DNA of 64,000 bases from Dasyornis broadbenti (taxonomy: Eukaryota; Chordata; Aves; Passeriformes; Dasyornithidae). Positions 38,513 to 47,983 of this stretch are shown piece by piece; position 1 is the first letter of the stretch; the number at the start of each line of letters is the position of its first letter. The notes under the pieces were generated by a model, which worked only from the letters and a program-made list of their open reading frames with translations, ran no database searches and was not told where the DNA came from. Both the position numbers and the translations under genes were made by a program. The stretch is from contig VZRN01004398.1 in assembly GCA_013397935.1 (NCBI GenBank), positions 910,927-974,926 of the forward strand. Reading direction: 5' to 3'.

Positions 38513-41500
38513 ACAATCATTTTCTTTCCCCCTTTCTGGCAAAGACATTGGAAATGGGAGCCTGTGAACATGGGCCGGAGTAGTTGGGAATGGGAACCTG
38601 TGGACAGGGTCCAGTGTCAATGTGTAAACTGAAGGTTCTTACTGAAACAAAGAGAGTTTGTGGCTTTGTGGCCAAGCCTTGGGTGGGAGCTGCCTGGTTC
38701 TGTAGCACATGTCCCTCTTGCTGTGGCTGTATTTTTCCCCCACTGGAAGCAGAGCTGGCCATGCACTCAGGTGGGACTGCCATAGCACTGGTGCTTGCAG
38801 GACAGCAGGCTGAGAGCTCTGCCTCATGCTCCTTTCTGGCTCATAGCACCCAACACCTTGTGCCACCCAGCAAACTAGAATTAATGGGTAAAGTTCACAG
38901 TAGCACCATTGTTTTGTGGGTGTGGGATGCAGCCCTCCGTTTACAGTTACCTAACTGGCAAGGAATCAAGGGACACTCAGAGCAAAAAGAACAAGAAAAA
39001 CCAATCAAAAGTGAACAAACCTCTAAAAACCTCAAGTCTTATGTCAAACCTTAAGCCATAGGACAGAGCAGTAAATAATGGATCTGGTGACCTAGACTTG
39101 CAAATATTTACGTTCCCTTGGCTTAGCTGATAGCAGTGGTTCCTCTTACCATGTCTCACCTAATTAGCAACAGCCTGCAAGAATGCAGCAATGGGTTCTG
39201 GTTTCTTTTTCACCTCATTTGTAATGTGTGCTGCTCTCTGCTGGGCCATGGAGTTTGCACATAGGTGCATGTCGGGAACAACACGTGGGAAAGGTGTGTG
39301 TGGTTACACCAGAGACTGGCAGGACTCAAACGCACCAGCCAAGGACAAGTTTCCACAGCCACCCAAGGAGTGTAGGTCTGGATCCCCTCTAGTCCTGATT
39401 GCAAAACCTGTCTCTGAGAGCTGCCAGAGATACAGAGCTCACAAAGAACTGTGAGCTCCTTGATTTTAGGACTCCCTCACCCCAAGGGCTCAGCTGGTTG
39501 TATCTGTTCTCTTAATAAAATATTGGCTCTGCCACTTCTTTGGACCAGGCACGGTTTGGGAGGGTGCTGGTTGGCACATGCCGAAACCTGTGGTCAAGAA
39601 TGTCATAGACAATCACACTGTAGATTGCAAGATCACGTTCAGGCCTGTGTCCTGGCTTGGTATAGAAGGAACTTGATAAGAGCAGGACCATTCTTACTTC
39701 TCTTTTCCCAGATCAGGTGTCTCCGACCATGCGAGGTTTGATGTTCATTAATGGCCATTGATGGTCTCTATCTCCTGTGTGTCCTCTGGGCCACTGCCAG
39801 TCTGTTGAGATGTTAGGTTCATCAGACCTCACCTGGTGGAACAATGCCCTGGAAAGAAACTTAAAATTCCTTTTCCCAGGGCAAAGGTAAACAAAACTCC
39901 TGACTAAAGTTATACAAAACAAATTTTAAACTGGTATATTTTCCAGCAGAGGTGGATATGAGGGGACACAGCATGGACATCGAAGACAGGCCGTGCCCAT
40001 GGATAGCTGGGATTTCCAAGAATGTTCAGCTCTTTTCCCTGCCAAGTGTATCACATAACTTCTTTTTTGTCCCTTCTCCCAAAGTCACACATTGTCTCTT
40101 CAGGACTGATGGGGGTCTCACTCTGGCTTTCAAAGGTGAGTTTGATAATGACATTTTGTGCAGTCCGAAAAGAGCCACATTTCCCCAGGGGTAGCCCAAG
40201 GACATGCATTGAAATTGTGACCTATTGGGCCTTCAGCTACTGTGTAGTGGACCCCACACAGCCCTGTGAATGCCTCTTTATCTTCCTTTGCCATGCTCTC
40301 TGCTTGCCTAGGCTGGAGGCCTTGCATCATTCTTACAGCACCGCTCAGCCTGACCTGTAGTGCCCTCATTGTACAGTCACATGAGTGAATGTTATTCATG
40401 TCTCATACAGAGCTTGCACTATGTCTTGGGCAGTATATTACAAACTTCTTAAGACAAAAAGCAACTGAATAAAATCCAGCCAGCTTTACCCAAGGGCCAG
40501 CCAGCATCCCCTCTTCTTGTGCTGCAGCCAAGGAGGCTCCGATGGGGCTGTACTTTGTTGCTCACAATAGCTCTCTGTGGAGGACAGGGGATGGAGAAAG
40601 CTTCCTTTCATGGGGCAGTGACTGCAGTAGAACAACCCCAGTGAGCTGGAGTCCTGGGCAAGTGCATCCTGGGGCTGCAGCAGCTGGATGCTGCCGAGGG
40701 TGCTGGATGCAGAGCAAGTCTAATCACTCTATCCCAGCCTCCCAGGTCTGACACGCTGAGGTCTGCAGAGCTCCTCACATTTTGCAACCAGATGTCTGGT
40801 GCCAGGGAGCTGAAATCCTGCAGTGACCCATCCCAACAGTTCAGCCCAGTCAAAAGCCCCTAGCACAACCCCAACAACAGAAACCTCCAAGCATAAGCAT
40901 CAGCCACGTTAAAATCTGAGTTGTCATTGCAACTCTTTTTCTTAAATTTGTAAGACCAGGTTTATGTCTTTCAATATTGAGTAAATTAAGCCTGATGTTG
41001 AGACATACTGGCTTGGTGATAAATGGTGTGTTGAAAGATGGTTTATGGGGCCATCACGGGCCACTTTACCTGCTGCCACTTGCAAGTCGCCAATCGATTC
41101 CTTTTTTATTTTCAGAATGAATTTTTACTGATTTCTTCCCCTTGCATTGCCCCAGCCACAGAGAATGAGGGAAGAACAAACGATAGTGGGTGCAGGAGGA
41201 TGGTGCATCAGCCACCCTGTGCCACCGGGTGAGCTGGGGCTGGAGGGGCTGCTGGGCATTGGTATCTCCTGTGGCTCCCTGTGACCTGTGTGACATGAGC
41301 TGCTGGCCCTGACTGTGGCTCCAAGTACAGCTTCTGCTGTAGAACCCATTCCCCAGGCTGGGATGCACATCAGTGCTAATGAGGGTTGGATAAATAAGGG
41401 AGAGGGACAGGAAGAAGTTTGCATGTGGCTGATCCTGCAGCCCCACAGCTGCCAGCCAGTCCAGCCCTGTGCAGCTCCCATTTTAACACAGGGTTTGGAG

Positions 41501-41599
41501 TGGGGTGTAAAATGCCACATTAGAGGGAACACATGTTTTTTGAAGAAGGAACAAAAAAAGCCCTGGATGGAGCAGGCATAGGGGGCAATGCTGGTGAAC

Positions 41600-42150
41600 A
41601 GCTTTTCCATGCTTATGCCCCCCAGCCCTGTCTGGGTGCAGGGAACCCAAGCATGGCGTGGGCTGGGGGGGAGAGGGCTGGGCACCATGAAGTCAGGGCC
41701 CTCAGGAGGGTTGACCCACTGAAGGGGGTCAGTGCTGTGGGGTTTGGGGCTGTGCAGGGGGAAGGGTCCAGAGAGCCTTGGTACCCCCATGGGAGACACA
41801 TGGGGATCCCACCCTGGGGACCCCAGTGGCACAGGGATAGTGGAACACAAGAGCTGTGGGGCAGTGAGTTCCTGCAAGGAGCTCCTCCGTGGTGGGATGT
41901 GTGGGCTGCACAGGCCCATCCCAGAGGACCTGTGCCCTGGAGCAGCCAGGCTGTGGCAGTGGCCATGCCTGTCACCAGCTGCAGTGCCTCACACTTGCCC
42001 AGAAACCCCACAGTGGCAGCTGCTGTCTTGTCTGAAGATGATCCCAATCCCTATGGATTGTGTGGGTGGGTGCTCTGTAACCACGATGCCACCTCCCCCC
42101 TGTGCAGTACCACCTGCTCTGAAAAATTGAAGGAGGGGCACAGGAGGAAT
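41600..42150. other. GC-rich segment with two G-quadruplex motifs
   Basis: A local GC-rich island without elevated CpG. Plus-strand quadruplex-type motifs occur at 41660-41682 (GGG-ct-G7-aga-GGG-ct-GGG) and 41739-41766 (GGGG-ttt-GGGG-7 bases-GGGGG-aa-GGG). The shortage of stop codons in GC-rich DNA explains the long overlapping open frames on both strands here. I see no protein domain. Confidence 0.55.
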
Positions 42151-43644
42151 CACGTCAATTAACCTCTGATGCCCTGACTAATCAACTGGCAGAGTATCCA
42201 AACACAGCTCCATGGAGCCTGCGGAGCACAAGTAGCGGGAGAGTGGCCACTTGAGAGCACTGAGTGGCCCATTCTCTGCCCTCCCCATGGACATGCACTT
42301 GCATTAGAGAGCTTGAGTGCTTTTATTTTGCTAAACCCCTTTAAAGTGGAAACCAAATTGCATGTCTCCCTCCCTGCTCTCCTGAGCCCTCCTGGTTTTA
42401 ATTAGTTCCATCTGATGTTCATAGGCTTCCAAGCAACAAACGTGCTTTTAAAATATTTTAAAAACCCGGTGGTGGCAGAGCACAGGGAGCTGTCTCAGCG
42501 ACACACAGGCTGACAGGGAACACGTGGTGAGTACAGCTCTGCCTGCAGCCAGGCTCAATCTCCTGCTTTGGCCATGCAGATGGTTCTGCCGTGCATGTTT
42601 TCCATGTTCACCAGCTGGAGTTTACAGCCAGGTACCTTTCCGTACTGAGGTCAAGGATCAGGGAGAAAGATACTTTAACCTTTTTGCCCTACAGGCATCA
42701 GTCTTCTTCCTTCTGCTCCTCCATCCACTCCTGCTTTCTTCTACACTTTCTGTCCATAGTTCAGCTTCTCAGCCCAGGCTGAAAGAAGTTTTATCGGAAA
42801 AGAAGCTATCTTGTCTCACTGCCTACTGACACTTCCTGTCCACAAATCTTTGCTGAGAAAGACAACATTATTGCTGTTGGGGTGTGGAATAACTTGAAAA
42901 TTAAGACCTAACTCAGTGTAGACACTGAGTCAGCAGAAAAAGGCCACAGCATCACAGGAACTGTTTTAGCCAGAGTCCTTTGAAACAAGAGCGACAATAC
43001 TTTCTTTGAGGCTTGCACTGCATGTCTTCCCTCCTCTTCTCCTTGTTCCCCCTCCATTCCCATGCTCCATACAGTCCTCAGGACAAGCTGCCTGAGGAGG
43101 ATTTTATTCCCACATGTATAAACTTTATCCGTGGTTTCCCTTGTTCTCCTGATAAGCAAAGCCAGTCAATCTTAGCAGTGTTTGCTCTTTTGATTTGGGG
43201 AGCGGTGATTTGGAGTATATCCCTCTTATCTTGTTGTCATTAATCTGCTGTCTTCTGTTCTGATTGTCAAGCATTAAGATGCAGTGTGGCTGTGACTGGA
43301 TTAAGTGAATGAGCTGATTGCAACCGCACCTCTAGGTCCTGCCAGTGTCCCAACAAAATTCCAGGTGCTCTTACTGCAACTTGGGCTGATCTCGCAGGGA
43401 GGGAAGAACAGCCTTCTTCAGACAGGAGGATCCTATGAGCACCCTAACCAGGCACCTCAAAACTACTTTAAAGAACCAGACATGGAGGGGTGGGTCTTAT
43501 CCTGCCACCACAAAATGTGTGTATTTCCTGTCTGCCTTCCCTCCAGAGGGACCCCCTGGGTTTCCCTTCTCCAAAGGGCCCTGATGTAGCAGAAAGCTCC
43601 CACTGCTCTGGGGTGGGGATTCCCTGAAGGAACTGTTGCCTGTC

Positions 43645-44285
43645 TCAGTGCTGTGATCTGATTATTAAGACTTTTAGAAATACCTCTGCCCAAATTAAGG
43701 TGCAAGCGAGACCATAAGCCAGTCATTAGAATGGGTTTTATTTGGTAGTAAATATGGGAGAGAGAGAAAGAAAAGAGAGAAAGAGAAAAGTAGGAAAAGA
43801 GGTGTAGGGGACAGAAAGAAGGTGACAGAGACAGAATAAAGAAAATATCACCATCTGTGGATCCCAGCGATGTTGTGTGGATCCTCTCCAGCTGCTCTTC
43901 TTGGTGGTGATGGTCCCCGCAAAAAGCACAGAATCCCATGGGTTAATACCTGCTCAGGCCAGGTGGCAATGTCCAGGGATGTCCCCCAGGGGAGGGGGCA
44001 GTCTCTTGCAGCAGACTCTGGATCTGCGGCATCATGTGCAGTCCCGTGGTGCAAGAGCTCTGTGCCAGCTGAATGAGACTTACACGAGCACCCAGTGGAA
44101 AACCGTATTTACAACGCACCAGTTTGGTCACTCTTCATGGAGATATCCTTGGGTGTTTGAGGGCTCCCAAAGGGCTTCTTGCAGTTCTGTATGTCCCCGT
44201 TCCCACAGGTGATGGATATTGCAACACTCAGACCACCAGATTAGGGCCAAGTGTCTAAAGTCTCCTCTCCTTTGCAGCAGTTATT
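43645..44285 (-). mobile_element. Probable degraded solo LTR of an endogenous retrovirus
   Basis: Read on the minus strand, the block runs from unique-looking U3-type sequence through a TAAATA box-like site, then 'tgccgcagatccagagtct' and 'gggattctgtgctttttgc'. A pyrimidine-rich tract comes next, then AAATAAA (43737-43743) and a short tail ending in 'cttgcaccttaatttgggca'. The size (about 640 bp), the polyadenylation-type signal about 90 bp from the end and the overall wording fit bird ERV LTRs as I remember them. The exact TG/CA ends and target duplication are not resolved, and there is no gag, pol or env. An alternative is a chance polypyrimidine tract in unique DNA. Confidence 0.42.
43755..43850 (+). 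repeat. GA-rich purine tract
   Basis: Nearly all purine (gagagagagaaagaaaagag and continuing), with short GA repeats. It lies inside the probable LTR. It could adopt triplex or H-DNA-type structure. Confidence 0.8.
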
Positions 44286-44338
44286 CAACAAGGAAGTACA
44301 GATTTTGTGATATGCCATTGAGGTAATTGTCCTTTTGA

Positions 44339-44360
44339 ACATATATATTTATATATATGT
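44339..44360. repeat. AT-rich palindrome
   Basis: ACATATATAT and ATATATATGT are exact reverse complements around a central TT. The repeat is potentially cruciform-forming and is a (TA)n-type microsatellite. Confidence 0.85.
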
Positions 44361-46244
44361 ATCTTCATTAATCTGTTAAAAAGGAAAGGTTGGAAACTGT
44401 AAAATGGTGTTGTAATTTTTGGTATTGCTTAGGACTGTCAGTATCAGTCACACCCATACTTTGAAACAGCTGCATTGGGGATCAAAAGGTGCAAGAGAAT
44501 ACCAAGGCGCTGCAGGGCTTAGTTGAAGGCTAATGTTTGAAAACTCATCCTGTGGCAGTGAGACCTGCTGAGAACTAACACTGGTGAAGTGTGAGGAGAG
44601 TTGAGACACTGAGAGCTTTGGAATGTTCTTCTTCTGCAGAAGAATAGATGGATGAGTTGTGTTTTCACCAGCCACATTTTGTGCTGTGTCAGGTCCTGGA
44701 GACCCGTGCCTTCAGGCTGCAGCTCAGGGCTCATAATTTGCTGTGTTCTGCCTCTCTGCCCACAGTGCTCAGCTTAGTGCTTTCACCCCCAGCAGTGCAT
44801 CAGGCACTACTACATTGGTCTCTGTAAATATATTAATAATGTTCTTGTTACAGGGTTTAAGTTTAGTTATTTGGACAGAGTTCTCATGTGGGCCCAATCC
44901 TGCTAAACACACAGCAGCCAGGGAGACACTGCGTGCCCTTGGCTCTCATCAGCTTTTGCAGGTCTTGGTGTATCCGTGGCATCAAGCCCAGCATGATTGG
45001 TACCAACTCTTGGGAGTGAAATGTTGGTGATGTTCTGCAGCTCTCAGCACTTTGTGCATGTGCTGTGGTCTGCTCAGCCCCACGTGCTGACTGGCTGTGT
45101 TGATTCCAGACATGTGGTCTCCCTGGACTTCTCCCTGACCTTCTGGTCCTGCCTGTGTGTCTGTCTCTACCCACTTGGCCCTTTAAGCTCTCTCAACCTG
45201 TGGGGATTTTTCATCTTTGTTTCTCCTTCCCATGCAGATTCTCTTTGACTTGACTTTGTGCTAAACAGCCTTGGAACAATACATCCTCCCAAACAGCTTG
45301 AAGCTATCTGGGAAAGTAATTTGACCAGAGATATGTGAACTATTTGGTAAAAGATGACTTGATGAGATTACACTGTTTCAGATATTGATCCTTGAATGGA
45401 AAGATTTTGATGCCACTGCCATTTAATCAGACTATTTTCTTTGAGCTTTGATTTCAGCTGCTTTGATTAGACTGGAAATGTTGGCAAGATAACACTGAGT
45501 CTTCGGAGTAGAACAGAGCCAAATTTAGAAATCTCTTTCACCAAGGATGAGGGTTGTTTTCCCAGCAGCTGGAGGATCTATCCAAACTTTTTCCTCGTGT
45601 AATTGGCTGGGTAGGGTAAGTTGCCTTAGCAAGTGAATACTGAATCTTAATGAAGTTCTCAAAACTACAACATTGTTATAATTAAGTTAACATAAGGTAA
45701 ACCCTTTGCCTTCAGATCTAGTCAAATGAACCAACAAGACAATTGAACTCTCTGAACACCACTCTTAACTCTCTGTATATTTGTAGCCATGTTTTCTTTT
45801 CTTAAAAAGTTGGTTTTCCTTGGAAAATGTTTACTGTCTTCATTGGTTTGGGAAGCTGCAATTGCCTCTCTGAAAAACATTCTCTAATACATTTTCATAG
45901 CGTACTGGTTTTGTTTTCAGATTCATTTCAGTTGCAATAATATTTTCACAGTTGTTCCTTACAATTCTGTTCCTTACTATTTGTAGATCTGTAAGCAGTC
46001 TGTAGTGGATGTTGTCTCTAATCGTAAACAAAGCTCTTAGGTCTCTGGGCTTTGGGGTTTCATGGAAGTTGCTTTTCATCATATCTTATATAGCTATAAT
46101 TTAAGAGCAAACCCCTTTGAACTCATAGTTGTATAACTGATGCTCTTGCCTTTAATAAATATTTGATGCTGTGATTTAGTATCTTGAGTAGTTAAGCAAG
46201 AGCAGAGCAGTTACTGTGCTCCGCTCTGGATTACCAAAGCATGG

Positions 46245-46365
46245 CCTTGTGCAGGGCAGCACTTAAGTGTGTGCTTAGCTTCAAACATACGAGTAATTGC
46301 ACTGAACTCAATGCATCTGCTACAGGTTTGAAGTAAAGCACTTGCTTAACTGCTTTGCATGGTTG
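46245..46365. repeat. Palindromic ancient amniote repeat
   Basis: The left arm 46256-46286 ('gcagcacttaagtgtgtgct' onward) and right arm 46326-46358 ('gtttgaagtaaagcacttgc' onward) are imperfect reverse complements about 31-33 bp long, around a 39-bp centre that includes 'actgaactcaatgc'. The wording resembles an old dispersed amniote element (cacatgcttaagtgctttgctg...tgaagtcaatgg). The symmetric form suggests a non-autonomous DNA-transposon or fold-back origin. I cannot name the family. Confidence 0.45.
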
Positions 46366-46812
46366 GAACATATTAAATTTCCATAAATCAGAAATGCCTG
46401 TTCCACCCTTCAGCCCTGCAGGAACCTGTTCTCAGTTCCTTAACATTCATATTTTGCAACATCCACTGATCCAATGAGCTGTCCCGAATGCAGCCTTGCA
46501 GGGAGTGGCTCATAATCATCTTGGAAAAGGCATGCAGAAGCTGAAGAAGTTCAGATTTCAATTAGTCATCTATTATGCTGCTTCTGCAGGTAGTTGCATG
46601 TGAGCCCTATACAAGAGCTCCTGTTAGGGTAGAAAGGAGCTTGTCTGATTGTCTTCCTTTGGGAAAAGGTGTGTTCTCCTAACTCAAAGCAAGCTGGCGT
46701 TATTCTATTTAAAAGCGTTTATTGAAACATCTTTCACATATTCCTGCACTGGGAGATGTAAAATCCTTTTCCTTTCATGAAAGGCAACAGGGTGTGGGGA
46801 GCAGGAGGTAAT

Positions 46813-46928
46813 GGGTGTGCTTTGCAGCTCAGCTGGCAGACTGTCTGGAAGGGAGCCAGGGGGCCTGGCTTCAGTCCTCTGATAAGTCATCAATTTCTTT
46901 CTCACCAAAAACATCTGGTTTTGGATGC
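46813..46928 (+). repeat. Local direct duplication, copy A
   Basis: It shares a ladder of identical blocks with 47028-47130: 'ggtgtg', 'cagctgg', 'tctgga', 'agcca', 'ggggcctgg', 'gtcatc', 'atttctttctcacca', 'aaacatctgg' and 'tttggatg'. The match is broken by small indels, including about 5 extra bases before 'gtcatc' in this copy. Confidence 0.8.
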
Positions 46929-47027
46929 TGAATTATGAGCTAATATTAAATACAAAAGTTTATAGCATCACATATATAATATTGTTGATTAGAAGCATCA
47001 AGTAAAGTAATTGACCAGAGGGGATTT

Positions 47028-47130
47028 GGTGTGAGCAGCTGGTAGAACTTCTGGAGGGTAGCCAAGGGGCCTGGGTTTAATTTTCAGGTCATCTATTTCT
47101 TTCTCACCAGAAACATCTGGATTTGGATGA
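47028..47130 (+). repeat. Local direct duplication, copy B
   Basis: Second copy of the unit at 46813-46928, with a start-to-start offset of about 205-215 bp and roughly 80% identity by eye. Outside the unit the flanks do not match, which argues for a local segmental duplication or two inserts of one element. Confidence 0.8.
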
Positions 47131-47659
47131 TGCAAAGATACAGACTATTGTCTCATGCAAGTGCTGCTGGGATCACACCTTTTTATGGTAATCTGTGTAC
47201 CCACACAATCCTGTAAGAGTGACAAGGAAAAGGTGCATTCCTGGACCCTGTGAAAATCAAAAGCAAATTTCACTTTCGTGGAGTTGTGATTTTTAACTGG
47301 ATTCTGCATGAATGGTGCTATGAGTAGCCTGAAGCAAGTATTTAGTTTGACCCTGCAAACCTCATACTGCCCTGAAACACAGCAGACTCAGGGTTTGCCA
47401 GCATGGTGGGTGCTGATGGCTGCCAGGGGGTCAGAGGCTGTCCTGGCCTGGCACAGTGAGGGACTGGAGCTGCCTGTCCCAGGCTCTGGGCATCCTGGGC
47501 ACCAGCTGTCAAGAGAAGACCCCATTTGTGCTGGATGAGGCTTGGTGGCAGTGCCAGGGCTCCTGAGCTTCCCACTGTCCAGAGCACAGGGGTCTGTTCT
47601 CAGTGGTATTGCGGGAGATGCAAATCTCTGCTCTTTGCAAATACTTTGGTAGAGGTACA

Positions 47660-47787
47660 TGGTACATGGTTTGGGTTGAAGGGGTCTTAAAGCTTATCTC
47701 ATCCCATCCCCTGCCATGGGCAGGGACACCTTCCACAAGACCAAGTTGCTCCAAGCCCCATCCAACCAGGCCTGGAACAATTCCAGG
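47660..47787 (-). mobile_element. CR1 LINE, 3' fragment
   Basis: The plus strand reads 'ggtttgggttgaaggggtc', 'ttaaagcttatctcatccc', 'ctgccatgggcagggacac', 'cttccacaagaccaagttg', 'ctccaagccccatccaacc' and 'aggcctggaacaattccag'. This is the reverse complement of the avian CR1 3' end. The terminal octamer repeat is missing or replaced by a duplicated 'gtacatg'. Confidence 0.92.
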
Positions 47788-47966
47788 TATTATCCTTAGC
47801 TCCTTTCCCCCTGTGTTTGCTCCATCACAGCAAGAAGGTGGAGGCCTCTGGTCTCTCTGTGGAAACAAAGGGTAAATCCTCCCAAGGAGAAAAGAAGCCT
47901 ATTCCTAAAAATTGCATTTTACCCATACTGCAAAGTCTTGCCTTGATTTTGTTGGCAAACGAAGGA

Positions 47967-47983
47967 GGGTGAGGGTGGGGGGG
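47967..47983 (+). other. Compact G-quadruplex motif
   Basis: GGG-tga-GGG-t-GGG-g-GGG, with loops of 3, 1 and 1. This is among the tightest possible quadruplex patterns and is the strongest single motif of its kind in the window. It lies 180 bp from a CR1 tail and is not in a recognisable promoter. Confidence 0.65.

Larger units (their letters stand above)
31481..43644. other. Unique non-coding DNA, no gene recognised
   Basis: No gene is recognised. Notable contents are an AT-rich, complex, conserved-element-like block (32700-33010), an exon-like interval (34884-34985), an octamer-containing AT-rich block (36060-36450), a CTCF-like site (37431-37443), an A-rich/CAAA tract (38471-38512), a second exon-like interval (40085-40135) and a GC-rich segment with quadruplex motifs (41600-42150). 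The longest frame in the window (41125-41919 minus, 264 codons) falls in that GC-rich segment. It is rich in Pro and Ser without a recognisable domain and is overlapped by a 209-codon frame on the other strand. Confidence 0.6.
44286..47659. other. AT-rich unique DNA with old repeats, no gene recognised
   Basis: No established gene. It contains an AT palindrome (44339-44360), a protein-like but unidentified 80-codon minus-strand frame (45840-46082, see findings), a palindromic ancient repeat (46245-46365) and a local direct duplication (46813-46928 and 47028-47130). Much of 45250-46150 is complex AT-rich sequence with no repeat signature. Confidence 0.55.

Noticed and set aside
41125..41919. 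264-codon open frame on the minus strand, the longest in the window
   Set aside because: It lies in GC-rich DNA where stops are rare, is rich in Pro and Ser without a domain, and overlaps a 209-codon frame on the plus strand. No start context or splice structure supports it.
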